Assembly (NCBI GenBank): GCA_958450325.1
Contig: OY288257.1
Coordinates: 58,915,938-58,979,937 of the forward strand
Length of the DNA stretch: 64,000 bases
Source: Agrostemma githago
Lineage: Eukaryota; Streptophyta; Magnoliopsida; Caryophyllales; Caryophyllaceae
Direction: 5' to 3'
Positions within the stretch are counted from its first letter, which is position 1; the number at the start of each line of letters is the position of its first letter. The notes beneath the pieces are model-generated. The model did not search any database. It was not told the DNA's origin and saw only the letters and a list, made by a program, of their open reading frames with translations. The position numbers and the translations under genes are program-made. Positions 1-11,364 of the stretch are shown piece after piece.

Positions 1-1585
1 AACTTTCTCAAACTATCATCCTCATTTTTTCTCAATCAATTCATCATCACTTTCTTTTTTCCCTCTTTCTCTCATTTCCTCCATCAATTCACCACCAAGA
101 TCTTTCTTTTCCTCGATTAATTCACCCCCACAAGATCGTTAACCACCTATCGGCTATCGTCGTCGGTCTTATCTCTAACCACTATTTCTATCACCTTACC
201 TCCAACCACCCCTAATTAAGGTTTAAATAGAAAAAAAAAATCTATAATATAACATTCAATTCAATGATATTAAAAAGTAAATTATTAATAAAAACAATAA
301 ACTTAATTGTCTCAAATATAAATTATGATTTGTTATGGCTTAATTTAATCGGGGCTTAATTAGAAATTGAATAAGAAATTAGGGTTTCAAAAACAAATTG
401 AATACAAAATTAATCAATAAAAACAAAGTTTATTAATAATAACAAAATTAGGTTTTATCGAATACAAAACTATTAATAAAAACAACAAAATTACTTGTCT
501 TACGTGTAAATTGTGATCCATAATCGTAAAGTTAGGGAAGAATTTAGTTAGCTTTTGAGGGGTGAAGATTAGAAGCAAAGTGTTGGGTTTTTGAGAGATG
601 AGAAAAGGGTAGCGAATGGAAAAATAATAAAAAATTGGGTATGAATCAGTAAAACATGGGTATGATTTAGCAATTACGTAAAATTACTATAGAATAATAG
701 CCTAGTGGATGACTCTTTGAAATATGAGCTATTAGAATTCGTAGTCGAGCAAGCCAATACTCCCGCATCCGCGTCTGGACCAGTAGCTAAAGTAAAGAGC
801 GAAAGCGTTTTCCTTATTTTCCGCTCGGTGCACGGTTCAGAGAGCACTTGTGTATGTGATGCAAGTGTATACGAGTACAAATTCTTGATTGTGATATTTA
901 TATCCGTCGTATTAATGTGACGGCTCAAAAGTAAATCACTGGATCATATTAACGCTTTGTCATTTTCTATCTAAATGATCATTATTTGATCCGTTATAAA
1001 GAGACGATAGATAATTCCGTCACGAGCAAGGCTAACTGGAAGTAGAATTGGTACTTGACCAGAAGCCCACAATCTTTGAAATAGTAGTAGTTGAGATCGC
1101 GACCATGGGGTCAACTCGACTTTTTCATATATCGGCCATTAAAGTGCTTAGGGGTGTTGGCTCTCTTCCTTGGTGAAATAAAAAATTCCTTGCTTTATAT
1201 TACTTTGGACCATAATGTCTCCCATCACCGACTCCTTGTATGACTCTCTAGTTATTAGTGTGATGTTGAATTGGCGAATCTGACTCGACTCCAAACTTGA
1301 TTAAACACAACCCGTAAATATTGCAACTCAAACGGTCAAATCTCACTTGATGATGAGCCGTGATCGATTAGATATGACTCAATAAAGGTAGATCCAAAAT
1401 GGAAACCGGCCCACTTAAGATAAACCCAAAAATGAATTCAAACTTGAACCTGACCTCCATAGAATTTGTAATGAGAATTAATAATTGGGAGAAATGTGAG
1501 AAGTTATTAGCTTAAACTTCCTTAATAAATACTATCATAATAAGTTAGGAGGACGTACGTTAACAGTCTGCCATCCTAATATTTA
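1..1585. other. AT-rich intergenic region, no gene recognised
   Basis: The first 190 bases are pyrimidine-rich (tct/cat runs), then the sequence is AT-rich with many short A runs. One open frame at 705-920 on the plus strand (71 codons, starting M-D-D-S-L-K-Y-E) has better-than-average composition, but I recognise no domain, and it overlaps an equally long antisense frame. No transposon ends, RNA genes or promoter-gene pairs were seen. Confidence 0.5.
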
Positions 1586-1587
1586 TA

Positions 1588-1846
1588 CTCCCTCCTAGTT
1601 GATTTTATCCTCCCTTTTTTTTTGGTACAAAAATTAAGAAGAGAATAAAGAATTGATTAAAGTAAGAAAATGTGGGGTATAAAGTAAAAATATGGTGGAG
1701 TTGTGAATAAAGGAAAGAATAAAAAATTGAAGGAAAAATAAAAAATTGATTAAAGTACAACCCATAAATGAAAAGAGGGAAGATTGTTGAACTAGAGCCA
1801 AAAAGGAAAGAGGGAACTAGGGAAGATAAAACAAACTAGGAGGGAG
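1588..1846. mobile_element. Stowaway-like MITE, 259 bp
   Basis: The element starts CTCCCTCCTAGTTGATTTTA. Its right end is the imperfect inverse (CTCCCTCCTAGTTTGTTTTA on the other strand). A TA dinucleotide flanks each side (1586-1587 and 1847-1848), as expected of Stowaway MITEs moved by mariner-type transposases. It has no coding capacity. Confidence 0.85.
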
Positions 1847-1950
1847 TACATTTATGTAAAATAAAAAAATATTTAATTTAAATATTTAAATTTTTTTAAA
1901 AAAAGTGTAACTTTTATATCTTTTAATAATAAAATATCTATAAATTAATA

Positions 1951-2152
1951 CTCCTTCCGTTTCTATGATTTCTTCCACCTTAAAAGTGGCACATTTCTTA
2001 AGAAAAACAATAAAATAAGTAAAATTAGAGAGGGAGTAAAGTAAGTGGGCCACCTAGGTAAGAAAGAAGTGTGATAGAAAAAAGGAAAGTGGAAGAAATC
2101 AAAGAAATGGTTGAAAAAAGAAATGTGGAAGATATCAAAGAAACAGAGGGAG
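1951..2152 (+). mobile_element. Stowaway-like MITE, family S1, 202 bp
   Basis: Inverted ends begin CTCCTTCCGTTTCTATGA and CTCCCTCTGTTTCTTTGA, flanked by TA at 1949-1950 and 2153-2154. The second copy at 7177-7378 has the same length and the opposite orientation, judged from the internal block containing AAAAGTGGCACATTTCTTAA. Confidence 0.9.
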
Positions 2153-2239
2153 TAGTTTTTTTTTTTAATTTTTTAATTGTAAATACGGTAATTATAATAA
2201 TTAGGGAAAATTGATACTTTATACCTATTATAACTCACG

Positions 2240-2400
2240 TTTTCAAATTTTATACCTTGGATAATATTTTTTCAAAACTTATACCTAAGTTTCTCATCTT
2301 TTCTACGGAGTATATTTTATACCTTATCTTATCAATTGAGATTTCACCCCTATTATTTACTCATTAACCCTCATTAATTCATCCTTACCTCACTAATTAC
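2240..2400 (+). repeat. Dispersed repeat U, copy 1
   Basis: This stretch of about 160 bp is matched in inverse orientation at 7381-7536 at roughly 85-90% identity by eye. It is made of degenerate TATACCT-containing phrases. A copy of MITE S1 lies near each U copy, but on opposite sides relative to U orientation, so MITE and U were not copied as a single block. No ends typical of a known class were found. Confidence 0.7.
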
Positions 2401-2456
2401 CCATTTAACACCCATCAATCCTCACCATTTCTACCCTCCACACAATTATACCACCA

Positions 2457-2490
2457 CTAGTGTAATACCCGTGACACGTCACGGGTTTGT
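2457..2490 (-). mobile_element. Helitron-like 3' end (minus strand)
   Basis: Read on the minus strand there is an 8-bp stem hairpin (CCCGTGAC, 2-nt loop, GTCACGGG) at 2468-2485. A few bases later comes CTAG (2460-2457), followed by T. Helitron 3' ends show this layout: a short GC hairpin 10-12 nt before CTRR, inserted before T. A second, degenerate version of the same phrase (GTAATACTCGTGAAAATTC) follows at about 2530. The 5' end was not found, so the element's length is unknown. Confidence 0.5.
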
Positions 2491-3829
2491 GAACCTTTTT
2501 TGAAAATAATAGAAAGTTAGAAATAAAGTGTAATACTCGTGAAAATTCACGAAGTTCAAGCGTTTTTTGTATCAAATAGGTAAATCACAATCCATATGTG
2601 GGTGAACGGAAAGATGATATTGGCTTAAAATAACGCAAATGAAATGAATATTGACGTATATGATTATTATAGTGTGTTCAATATCGAAGTCAAATAACAA
2701 TTCGGAGAGTGTATGATAAATGTAGATGTCTTAAGTGTAACGACATATGACGTCAAAATGAGTACGTGTATAGCATGTGTTTGACACAATTCATACAAAA
2801 AAGAAGAAGACCTATAATACACACCTTTAAAACGCAAATATTTTGGGGCGGAACCCGTCCAAGCCATGACCCGAGCCGAAATTAGGTAATTTAAAAAAAT
2901 TACTTCGTAATATTTTAGACTAAAAGTTCACAAAGTTGAAGTGATTAAAAAAATACTTCACCCCCCTTCTCTATAATCTTAGGCATTTCCTATTTTGGTA
3001 ATTCTATACTCCATATTATTTTTTCACTTTCCTTTTTAGTATGTCTTTTATGGTTCTTATTATTTGTGACCCTACTTTATTTTTCCACATTCATTTTCAT
3101 CAACATTCCAGTATTCCACTCTTATTAATTTTATCCCTGAAACTAATGTGGATCATATAAAAGAAGAGGAGGGAGTATTTATGATGGTGTATTTATTTTC
3201 AAAATTCCTTTGATAATAATAGTATTATAAAAAAAATACGGAGTAGTATGTTTTATATCATATTTTTATTATATGATTATTATAATGATAAAAAGTTCAA
3301 TGAATCGAGTCAAAGTTTGTTATGTGTAAAATAATTCTGTATATCAATTTTCTAATATAAATGCAATATTAAATAAAAGGGAAATAAATAATTAAGAATT
3401 GAAACTAAGAATAAAATTGTATTTATATTTTAAAAAAAATATAGACAATTAACATTTTTCGAACGCGTTATTAACGGCTAATCAAGGGCATACTCAAATT
3501 GCAACTTATTAAGAGACTAATCAAAATTTATCCTTGCTATCAATTCTTCTTCTTAATCAAGTAAAATCTTTATCCTGGCTATCAATCCTTCTTCTCAAAA
3601 CTTTTTTTTCTCAAAATTGTTATATCTAATTGTCGTCTTCTTCTTAAAACTATGATGTACTAAAAAAAAATTGTGTCAACTCTAGATTACTTCTAATTGT
3701 CCATCTTCACCATCGCAAGCATCGACGGTGTAATTTCCAGATTCTAAATTAAACATCATCATTATCGTCCTGCAAATCATCACGAAGATAAATGAGTTAT
3801 TGATTAATCATAGTTGAACAACATTCTTA
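2491..3829. other. AT-rich intergenic region, no gene recognised
   Basis: AT-rich DNA with homopolymer runs. A right-hand MITE-like end (GAGGAGGGAG followed by TA, near 3168-3179) has no convincing left partner. The DNA may be the body of the minus-strand Helitron ending at 2457, which cannot be shown. The only open frame above 60 codons (2667-2867, minus) has no recognisable domain. Confidence 0.45.
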
Positions 3830-3879
3830 GTACGGAGTATGATTTAGTTTGTGTAACCTTACTTGAAAAGGGGGCCGTG

Positions 3880-4171
3880 AATTGGAGATTACAGTTAAGA
3901 GGATCGAAGTTGAAGAGAGGGATTGTGAACGGGGTGATCAATGCGTGTGTTTACCACATATGGATGCAGCGAAATCAGAGTAGAATGGATTACATGATCA
4001 CGAGACCTGATATTATTAGTGAAAGGATTAGAAAAGAACTTCAAGTGTATTTCCGAGGGATTAGGAAAGGAAAATTAAGCACGAGGGACTCTGAATATGT
4101 AATTAGAATCATAGCACATTGTATATGATTTTTGATTTATCAATATACTTACCATTTAACAAAAAAAGAAA
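3880..4171 (+). mobile_element. 5'-truncated LINE insertion, 292 bp
   Basis: Exact 15-bp direct repeats GAAAAGGGGGCCGTG flank this segment at 3865-3879 and 4172-4186. The right copy follows an A-rich tail (AACAAAAAAAGAAA). That is the signature of target-primed LINE insertion with 5' truncation. The reading frame inside, ending at a stop at 4126-4128, resembles the C-terminal tail of plant LINE reverse transcriptase polyproteins, with an ACVYHIWMQRN-like phrase and then a basic, Arg/Lys-rich end. The apparent N-terminus of the open frame starting at 3814 is target DNA, not LINE. Confidence 0.8.
3882..4128 (+). pseudogene. LINE ORF2 C-terminal fragment
   Basis: About 80 codons of a LINE second open reading frame, the region after the reverse transcriptase. 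Visible features are an aromatic/basic block (V-Y-H-I-W-M-Q-R-N-Q), then R-I-R-K-E-L-Q-V-Y-F-R-G and a stop. The family role is reverse transcription at the nicked target; this fragment has no catalytic part and cannot act. The assignment rests on resemblance to the tails of plant LINE proteins plus the flanking target duplication and A-rich tail. Confidence 0.6.
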
Positions 4172-4186
4172 GAAAAGGGGGCCGTG

Positions 4187-4225
4187 CACTAATGTCGCAA
4201 GTTCAGATGCAAAATCAGATTTGGA

Positions 4226-4262
<37 letters not shown>

Positions 4263-7176
4263 AATTTAGAGTATATTTATACATATACTTGAACAGATAA
4301 ATGGGGAGAGATCATTCTTTTTATGTGATCCATGCAATTAAATGAAAATATTGGGACTCATTGAATAATTGTAGATTGAATAATAATGAAAATATTGGGA
4401 CTCATGAAAATATTTTGAATAATCGTAGATTGAAGGTTCTGACTACTTAAAGAATGAAAGGTTAATAGAAATGTGGATAAAGTGAGATGAGATATGTGCA
4501 TGTTTGTCTAATTATTAATGAATGAAGAGTTGAAAAATGGGAAAGGAAGAATTCTTTACTCTCTCTATATTTTCCAATGCAAGTCTTAACCCTTTACTTC
4601 TCTACTGTTCGCTAATTTTCGAGGTAAATTTAATTGTAGTCTTAAATGGGTGGAGATTGCTTTTCCCTAAACCATCTCATTTCCATTCTAGTAACCTAAT
4701 TAACTAAACTAATCTAAAACACTAAAAAATGGAACTTATTTCCAAATTGAGCATTGTGATTGAGACTCCTCATTGGACTTGGTGTCTTCCTTTATATAAA
4801 AAAAGATACGAATTTTTAACGATAATAATAAGAGACCTCACAAAAATATTTTCCGTTCATAAAATTTTGTTCTAACTTCTTAGTTTAAAAAATGGCATGA
4901 ATGTCTACATGAGTATGTGTAACATTATATTAACACGAAATTAAAATTTAGGGGAAAAAACAATTTTTATGGGGAGGGATAAATATAAGGAAGAATAATA
5001 TTTCCTATTTGATTATTTTATATTCACCTAAATTTGATTATTTAGGTTATGGCAATTGCTCCGTACTTGTATATAGAATACGATGAACTTATATCTAATG
5101 ACGTTGAATATATATCTCCTAGCATATTATTTCCCCCACTCTAAATTTGTGTGAAACATAACAAAAAACAAAAAATTAAATAACTATTGTATTGAGTTAT
5201 ACTCCGTATGAAATAACAACAATAACTACACTACTACAATAATTAAATAACCTTTTCAATTAAAAAAAATAGGATAATAAATTTCTAACCCATATTATGA
5301 TCATAATTTGATTCGTGATCCACATTGGAGTCCCGTCCAACTGTTATCATCATATCAGTATTTATCAAAAGCCCAAATAAACTATTTATGTCAAATATGT
5401 AGTACATCTAAAACGTAAAAGCAAGATATTCCCATATACTTTAAAAAAAATTACCTATTCCAAGCAATAAACATGAAACCCTAAATCTGAAACCCAGCCA
5501 CGAAAAATGAAGTAGACTGACTTTTTTTCATAACCCATCATACTTCAACACCCGCCTCTGCCGAGAATTGCTCTCCTCCCTTGATAACTCGTGATTTTGT
5601 TTTCGTCCGATTCGCCTGGTCGATTGTTGTTGCTGGCGCTGGTTGGTCGCGTTTTTACGGTTATTGGTGGTGCGTAGCTGTTGTTGTTGGTGATTCGTTG
5701 ATTATTCGTGATTCCATTGTTGGTAATGCGTTTATCTAATTACTTCAATGAATCTCGATATCTCTCTCTAGTCTTCCCTGTTAGGATTACAAAGAAAGCA
5801 AAAATTAGTAGAAGAACCTTCAAAATGTAGAAAAAAAAATAAGAACATGAAGTAAGAATTATGACAATTGATGTAAAAAAATGAGGGATCTATATATGAT
5901 GATGTGAGGAAGATAAAAAATTGTGGAAGAATAGATTTGAAGTGATTAATAAGGTATTTATGTAGCCATTAGTCAAGATGATTTATGTATATGTTGTGGG
6001 AAGATGCACGGTAGAAAATAAATGGACAAATTGAAATTTACAAAGCGGAACATTTAATTGAAGAGACATCTCGGTTCTGCCATTTCTCGAGATGCTGGTT
6101 AAGTAAATAGATCAAAGCTCTAATGCATGGGGAATGTTTTCGAGGTCATTAAATGACGTGATTACCCGTGAAAATTTACTGCGTCTAATCCCAAAATGCA
6201 ATTGTATGTTTGAATAGCTTTGGTGTGATTATATACACCTATACTCCTTAATAACCCTTGCAAAATAAAAGATCAAAAAATGGACTTATTTTGAAATTGA
6301 GACTCCTTATTGTGACACCTCACTATGTTTGGTGTCTTCTTTTATATAAAGAAGATTACTCGATTTCAACCACCACCACTCCTCAATTCTCTGTGACCGT
6401 TGCACACAACCCCTCCGATCAAATCTCCCCTCTGGCCCGGGCTCACCATTACTGTCACCCTCGCACTCTGGGAATCTTCCCTTTCCAACCTCTCTGGTAA
6501 ATTTGTCTCCGGTTTCGTTGTAGCCCCCTAATTAATTACTCCTACTACTACTCCCTACTTAAGTTATCTTCCTCTAATTTAGTGGTGACATGTGGTGATT
6601 AATGGGTTGGATTTAATTAATGAAATTAAAGGGGTTTGATTGTGTGTAGTGTTCACGGATTTTTTTAGATCATCTTACGTTTTATGAACTTACAATGTAT
6701 ACTCGTTCACGAGTTTTTGTTTACGATTTATGTACTACTTTCTATATAATCAACTATCTTGGGACTGTTTTTCTAAACTCTCTCATTTTTATCTTTTATT
6801 TTTTTTTAGCTTTTTTTATCAAATTGGAACACACATCAACCCATTATTTAACTTCTTCTTCGGAAACAGGAACCCATAATTTAAAATTGATAACTACAGA
6901 TTATATGAAACCACTAAAACAAATACGAAGTAGTAATAGAAATGTCAAGAGTTAGCCGATGTTGTTGAGGTCGAATAGTAGCAATGTTGACAGAGGTGGT
7001 GGTGGGTCCTTGACTGCGGAAGTCGCTGTGGTGAATCGGGAAAATATGATGACAGGGGTAGGAAAGGGTGGCTTGCTGGGTTGAGGAGCGGTGGTAGTTG
7101 AAATTGAGTACAACAATGGTGGTGTGATTGTGTGGAGGGTGGAAATGATATGGTGGAGATTGATGGGTGTTAAATA
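4187..7176. other. Intergenic region with a poly-T tract and a diverged repeat pair
   Basis: A run of about 30 T lies at 4229-4259. A block at about 4725-4808 is repeated at about 6273-6356 in the same orientation. Both carry AAAAAATGGA, a TTATTT..AAATTGAG phrase and a GGTGTCTTC[CT]TTTATATAAA ending. The open frames at 6258-6500 and 6695-6955 show no domains and are probably chance. No genes are recognised. Confidence 0.45.
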
Positions 7177-7378
7177 CTCCCTCTGTTTCTTTGATATCTT
7201 CCACATTTCCTTTTTCAACCATTTCTTTGATTTCTTCAACTTTCCTTTTTTCTATCACACTTCTCTCTTACCTAGGTGGCCCACTTACTTTACTCCCTCT
7301 CTACTTTTACTTATTTTATTGTTTTTCTTAAGAAATGTGCCACTTTTAAGGTGGAAGATATCATAGAAACGGAGGGAG
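7177..7378 (-). mobile_element. Stowaway-like MITE, family S1, 202 bp
   Basis: The copy reads CTCCCTCTGTTTCTTTGATA at the left and the inverse of CTCCCTCCGTTTCTATGATA at the right, flanked by TA at 7175-7176 and 7379-7380. It has the same length as, and opposite orientation to, the copy at 1951-2152. Open frames overlapping it on both strands are artefacts of its inverted ends. Confidence 0.9.
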
Positions 7379-7380
7379 TA

Positions 7381-7536
7381 GATAATTAGTGAGGGAATGA
7401 TGAATTAATGAGGGTTAATGAGTAAATAATAGGGGTGAAATGTCAATTGATAAGATTAGGTATAAAATATAGAAAATGTGAGAAACTTAGGTATAAATTT
7501 TGAAAAAATATTATCTAAGGTATAAAATTTGAAAAT
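7381..7536 (-). repeat. Dispersed repeat U, copy 2 (inverse)
   Basis: Inverse-complement match to 2240-2400. It begins immediately after the TA duplication of the adjoining MITE, so the MITE lies at the U boundary here. Confidence 0.7.
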
Positions 7537-7662
7537 TTAAATTATTACAATATGACAAAAAAAATAAAATAAAAGATTTTTCTTTTTAACTGATAAATTA
7601 AGGGATCAAATATTATATTAACCCAACTCCGACCCATATTTTACCTGACCCGAAAGTGTGGT

Positions 7663-7744
7663 GGTGGTCGTAGTAGTGGTAGGTGGGCCTTGGTGGTGTC
7701 GATGGTGGTCGTAGTAGTGGTGGGTGGACCTTGGTGGTGGTTGT
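7663..7744 (+). repeat. 41-bp tandem repeat, two copies
   Basis: The unit begins GGTGGTCGTAGTAGTGGT and repeats with a 41-bp period (7663 and 7704) with a few mismatches. It sits in a GGT-rich stretch. Open frames across it on either strand reflect low complexity. Confidence 0.75.
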
Positions 7745-8340
7745 TGGTGATGGTGATGACCTGGCTGATAAGTGGAGAAAAGAGAATCCAATTAACTAGG
7801 AGGTCAGGGGGTAAGAAGCTAGAAGAGTTTGGGGGGAAGAAAGGGGTAAAGGAAATAGACCTATACAAGGCCCCTTAGTCTTTAAATAGACCTATACAAG
7901 GCTACAGCAGAAAGATAACCATCCACTAACTACATGTTCTTAAATAATAGGTTTTCCACTAACATAAAGTTCTATGAGTACTTATTAGGAATCATCTTAA
8001 CCACTAACTTAATTATGGGAAACTAACCCAACATATTTTGGAGCATAACCTAACAACCTCATATGACACGCAACCCGTAAATTTTGTTTAGTTAAGCCAT
8101 GAACAACAATGTACAATTATGTTGTGTGAACATTTATGTGAAAGTTTGTGTGAGAAAGAAATAACGTTGCGCCCTTTGCGGATGTTGTCATTTAATTCAT
8201 TCAATTGAATTGCCCTCTTACATGAGTGGTCACTTATATATATTAGGTAACATAATACCCTAGAATGATACATACAAAAAAACAAGATAATGAAACTTCA
8301 ATAGTAGTTGAGCCTTAGAGATCACTGCTCATCATTCCTA
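7745..8340. other. Non-coding region, possibly the LTR of the adjoining copia relic
   Basis: The motif AGACCTATACAAGG occurs at 7857-7870 and again at about 7890. Read on the minus strand, the stretch 8433 to about 7930 starts TGTAAAGGGAATGG just after the copia coding end and contains a TATATATAAG box, which suits an LTR. No second copy exists in the window to fix its ends. Confidence 0.35.
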
Positions 8341-10076
8341 CTACTCTTGGACTGTGTATTGGATATTTGGACCCTCCTTTTTTATGCTCTTGCTCTGTAG
8401 CTCTCTAGTGGATTTGATACCATTCCCTTTACACTCTCCCTCAAGAGGTGAGTGAATTGAAGTTATAACTCCCATCTTGCGTAGAAGTCTTTGATGTTGA
8501 AACATGGGCAAGGATTTAGTTAGAACATCTACCAATTGATCTTTGAGGGCACATAGGTAGGACGTATCACTCCTTTAACGACCTTTTCCCTTATGAAGTG
8601 GCAGTTCACCTCAATGTGTTATGTTCTGTCATGGTAAACTAGATTAGCAGCTATACTTTGTGCAGCTTGGTTATCACACATCAGCAAAGTGGAGGGAAGA
8701 TTTTTCAGGCCAAGGTCTTTCAGTAAAGACACCAACCATAACACTTCACCTGTTGTTAGAGCCATAGCTCTATACTCTGCTTCTACAGAAGGCCTTGCCA
8801 CCACTCCTTGCTTCTTAGTTTATTTTCCATGACACACGTGAATCACCCAATAAGATGCAAAAATAACCAGAGGTAGATCGCCTCGAGAAAGGGCATGAAA
8901 CTCAGTATGAATCACAATAGGCTGTCAGATGTGCCTTAGATACATGAGCAAACAGAGTCCCTTAAGTTGGAGTGTCTTTCAAATACCTTAACATCACCCT
9001 TTTTGCTGCTTGCCAATAATTTGAGGTCGTTTCTTGCCTAAATTGACTAAGCAACTGTATAACATATACTATATCTGACCTTGAGAGTGTTAGATAGATT
9101 AGCTTGCCAAGTAATCTCTTTTACACTTCAAGATTTGGTAGAGGAGTATACCCTTATTGGGCTAAATTTATGTGAAAGTTTAGGGGTATTTTAAGTGGTC
9201 GATCCTTTCCAATCCCAAATTCAAATATCATATATGCAGTGTACTTCTTCTGAAACACAAACTTTGTTTAATGTACACAACTTCTAAACCCATAAATTAA
9301 GACAAAATCCTAGACCCTTCATGTGAAATTCAACATTGAGAACATCTTTCAGAGTGAGATTTCTTAAAATTCAGCATTAATGAGTGTATTATATAATTTA
9401 GCATACCACTGCCTAGGAGCCTATTTCAACCCATATAATGACTTATTGAGTCTACACACTTTGTCACCTCTATTTCTAATTTGGCCAGTCTGATCAACAG
9501 TTATTTTGTTCCCTCTTTCTTGGTATCCCAATGGAAGTTGCTTATATACATGCTCTTTCAGGTCACTAAGCAAGAAAGCATTGCTGACATCCATTTGAGT
9601 TGTATACCAGTTCTCTATGGCTACAATGGCAAGTAGTGCCCTTATAGTCGTCATTTTAACCACAGGAGCAAAAGTTTCAGTGTAGTCAAGGCATGTTCTT
9701 TAATTTGTCTACATTCCTGTATCGCCAATCTGGCTTTATGCCTGGCCAAGGCTCCATCAGACCTGGACTTTAATTTATAGAGCCATATGCTCCCAGTTGC
9801 TTTTCTTCCTAGTGGCAATTCAGTAACTTCCTAAGTACTTGTATCATTTAACTCAAGAGCATCAAATTCCTCATTCATGGTTGCAAACCAATTAAGATCT
9901 TTCACGGCCTCACTTAAGTGGTAAGGTTCCTTGTGGTCAATTATCTTGCTTACCATGTTTTGAAAATGACTACTTAACTTCTGTATTAGCAAGCTTAGCA
10001 ACTGCCATTGGCCCATTGCAGACCTATTTGACGTTTGAGTCACAAAATTAAAATTTTCCTTTGGAAAGTGGTTCAC
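8341..10076 (-). pseudogene. Decayed Ty1/copia pol relic
   Basis: Minus-strand pieces in the right order for a copia polyprotein. At 10076-9831 is the linker before reverse transcriptase (…V-K-D-L-N-W-F-A-T-M-N-E-E-F-D-A-L-E). At 9663-9421 is the RT N-terminal half (T-T-Q-M-D-V-S-N-A-F-L, then V-C-R-L-N-K-S-L-Y-G-L-K). RT remnants in shifted frames follow, including a P-R-Q-W-Y-like phrase near 9405. RNase H is at 8804-8619 (S-V-E-A-E-Y-R-A-M; C-D-N-Q-A-A). The C-terminal tail is at 8535-8436 (D-V-L-T-K-S-L-P, ending P-L-E-G-E-C). The frame is broken many times, and no gag, integrase or 5' LTR is seen. It is unrelated in detail to the copia element at 11.9-37.5 kb. Confidence 0.8.
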
Positions 10077-10080
10077 AACA

Positions 10081-10655
10081 TACTACCTACTTCGGATGAG
10101 CTTCATCTTTGAGTTTTTTTTGTAATACTCGCAGTTATAAACTCACAGTTTTTGGATAAACTTCATCTTTGACCCTAGTCTTGTTAAGACTCGTACTTAT
10201 CGAGATTAGTGGTTGTTAGAGCTTGGCTATGAAGGGTGCAAAAAATGAACAATATATAGAGACATTAGACCCGCGGGGGACTAAAATTATGAACATGCTC
10301 ATCTATAAAAAGTTGCATAAAAATGTGTGCTAAATATAAAGGCCCAAATATACTACAAACAAAAGAATAACCCAATTTACTAGCTCTAAAAAAAGGGGAA
10401 AATGTATGTTGCAAGACTTGAACCCGCAACTACCAATACATATTTAACCTCACCCACCACTACACCCAATACACTGCATTGATCTTTCTAGAGTAAAAAA
10501 ATATTTATTTCAGATTCATGGGGGTGCAGTCGCACCCCCTCTAGAATCGCCCATGACCGAGATGGTAACACCCGTATCTGCTTAGGATGTCTTGTTAATT
10601 AAGACTCCTAAACAAATGAGGGTGTTAAAATTTTCTATCAGCTTTACCTACTGTC
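10081..10655. other. Non-coding region with a hairpin and a possible hAT-type end
   Basis: A strong small hairpin, GGGGTGC-AGTC-GCACCCC, lies near 10519-10536, followed by TCTAGAATCGCCCATG. Read in reverse this resembles ends of hAT-type non-autonomous elements, but I could not find the left end or a convincing 8-bp duplication. A tRNA TΨC-arm-like phrase (GAACCCGCAAC) near 10420 has no acceptor stem. Confidence 0.3.
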
Positions 10656-11212
10656 TTGCGGAGAAATAAAAGAAACTTTGGCCATCTTTTCCGTGATTGT
10701 GATGTTGTCAAGTACATTTGGCTAAACGGTCCTTTAGAGCTGAAACCGCATTCTCTGTTCTCTCTTTCTTTCAATGACTGGTTAACTAACTTATTTGGGT
10801 ATCTACTTCAAGATCCATTCAAAGAAGACATCACAGCTCTTCTTTTCCCTCTTAGTTTGGTCACAATACTGAAATATCGGAAATGCTATAATTTTCCGAA
10901 AGATAGCGTCTCAACCGCTTTCCATTATGCATTAAATTCAATCTTTTATGAAACACGAGATTGATTTTCAGCATCACTCTAAAAGGGCTTAATAATCACT
11001 GTCCTAGTCTTATTGCTTCTTACAATCAACAAATATCGTCAACATCTATTTCTTCTTGTCAAAGGATCTCTGCTAGCTCCATTCCGATTACACTCTTTCT
11101 ATTTTCTTCTGTAAGAAAACTACGCAAGGATCCTACCAGGTTTATCTCAGTGGATCTTCGTTTGTTTCCTTGTTCACTTTTCTTTCTTCTTCTTTTCCGA
11201 TCTTCAGGTTAA
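10656..11212 (+). pseudogene. LINE ORF2 C-terminal relic
   Basis: The frame at 10656-10964 contains H-L-F-R-D-C-D-V-V-K-Y-I-W, the zinc-binding-type block that follows reverse transcriptase in plant LINE proteins, then W-L-T-N-L-F and hydrophobic segments. It ends in a stop; a second frame at 10961-11212 overlaps the stop and may carry the rest after a frameshift. No target duplication or A tail was found. It is a different fragment from the one at 3.9 kb. Confidence 0.5.
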
Positions 11213-11364
11213 TTACTAACTTCTGCTTTAAGCTAAGCTAGCTATGTGACACGCTATGCTACTACCTTCCCTTAAACGGATGTTTGTTTTCAGTACCCTA
11301 ATAAGAACTTGCATCTTCTTCTGCAGAAGATTGATACATACCGCCGAGGATCCCAATAGATTTA

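Noticed and set aside
705..920. 71-codon frame M-D-D-S-L-K-Y-E-L-L
   Set aside because: Reads like protein at first, but no family recognised and an equally long frame lies opposite; not called as a gene.
2950..3179. Possible further Stowaway-like MITE ending GAGGAGGGAG-TA
   Set aside because: The supposed left end (CTTCACCCCCC) does not pair well with the right end.
6914..7366. Three overlapping frames of 91-114 codons on both strands
   Set aside because: They run through a Stowaway-like MITE and GGT-rich DNA; the inverted ends produce open frames on both strands.
10396..10440. tRNA-like TΨC-arm phrase (GAACCCGCAAC); another at about 14720
   Set aside because: No acceptor stem, anticodon arm or A box could be paired; such phrases occur in plant repeats. 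No tRNA gene called anywhere in the window.
10200..10565. Possible hAT element ending ATCGCCCATG with CGAGAT on both sides
   Set aside because: The flanking repeat matches only partly and the left terminal sequence does not match the right one.
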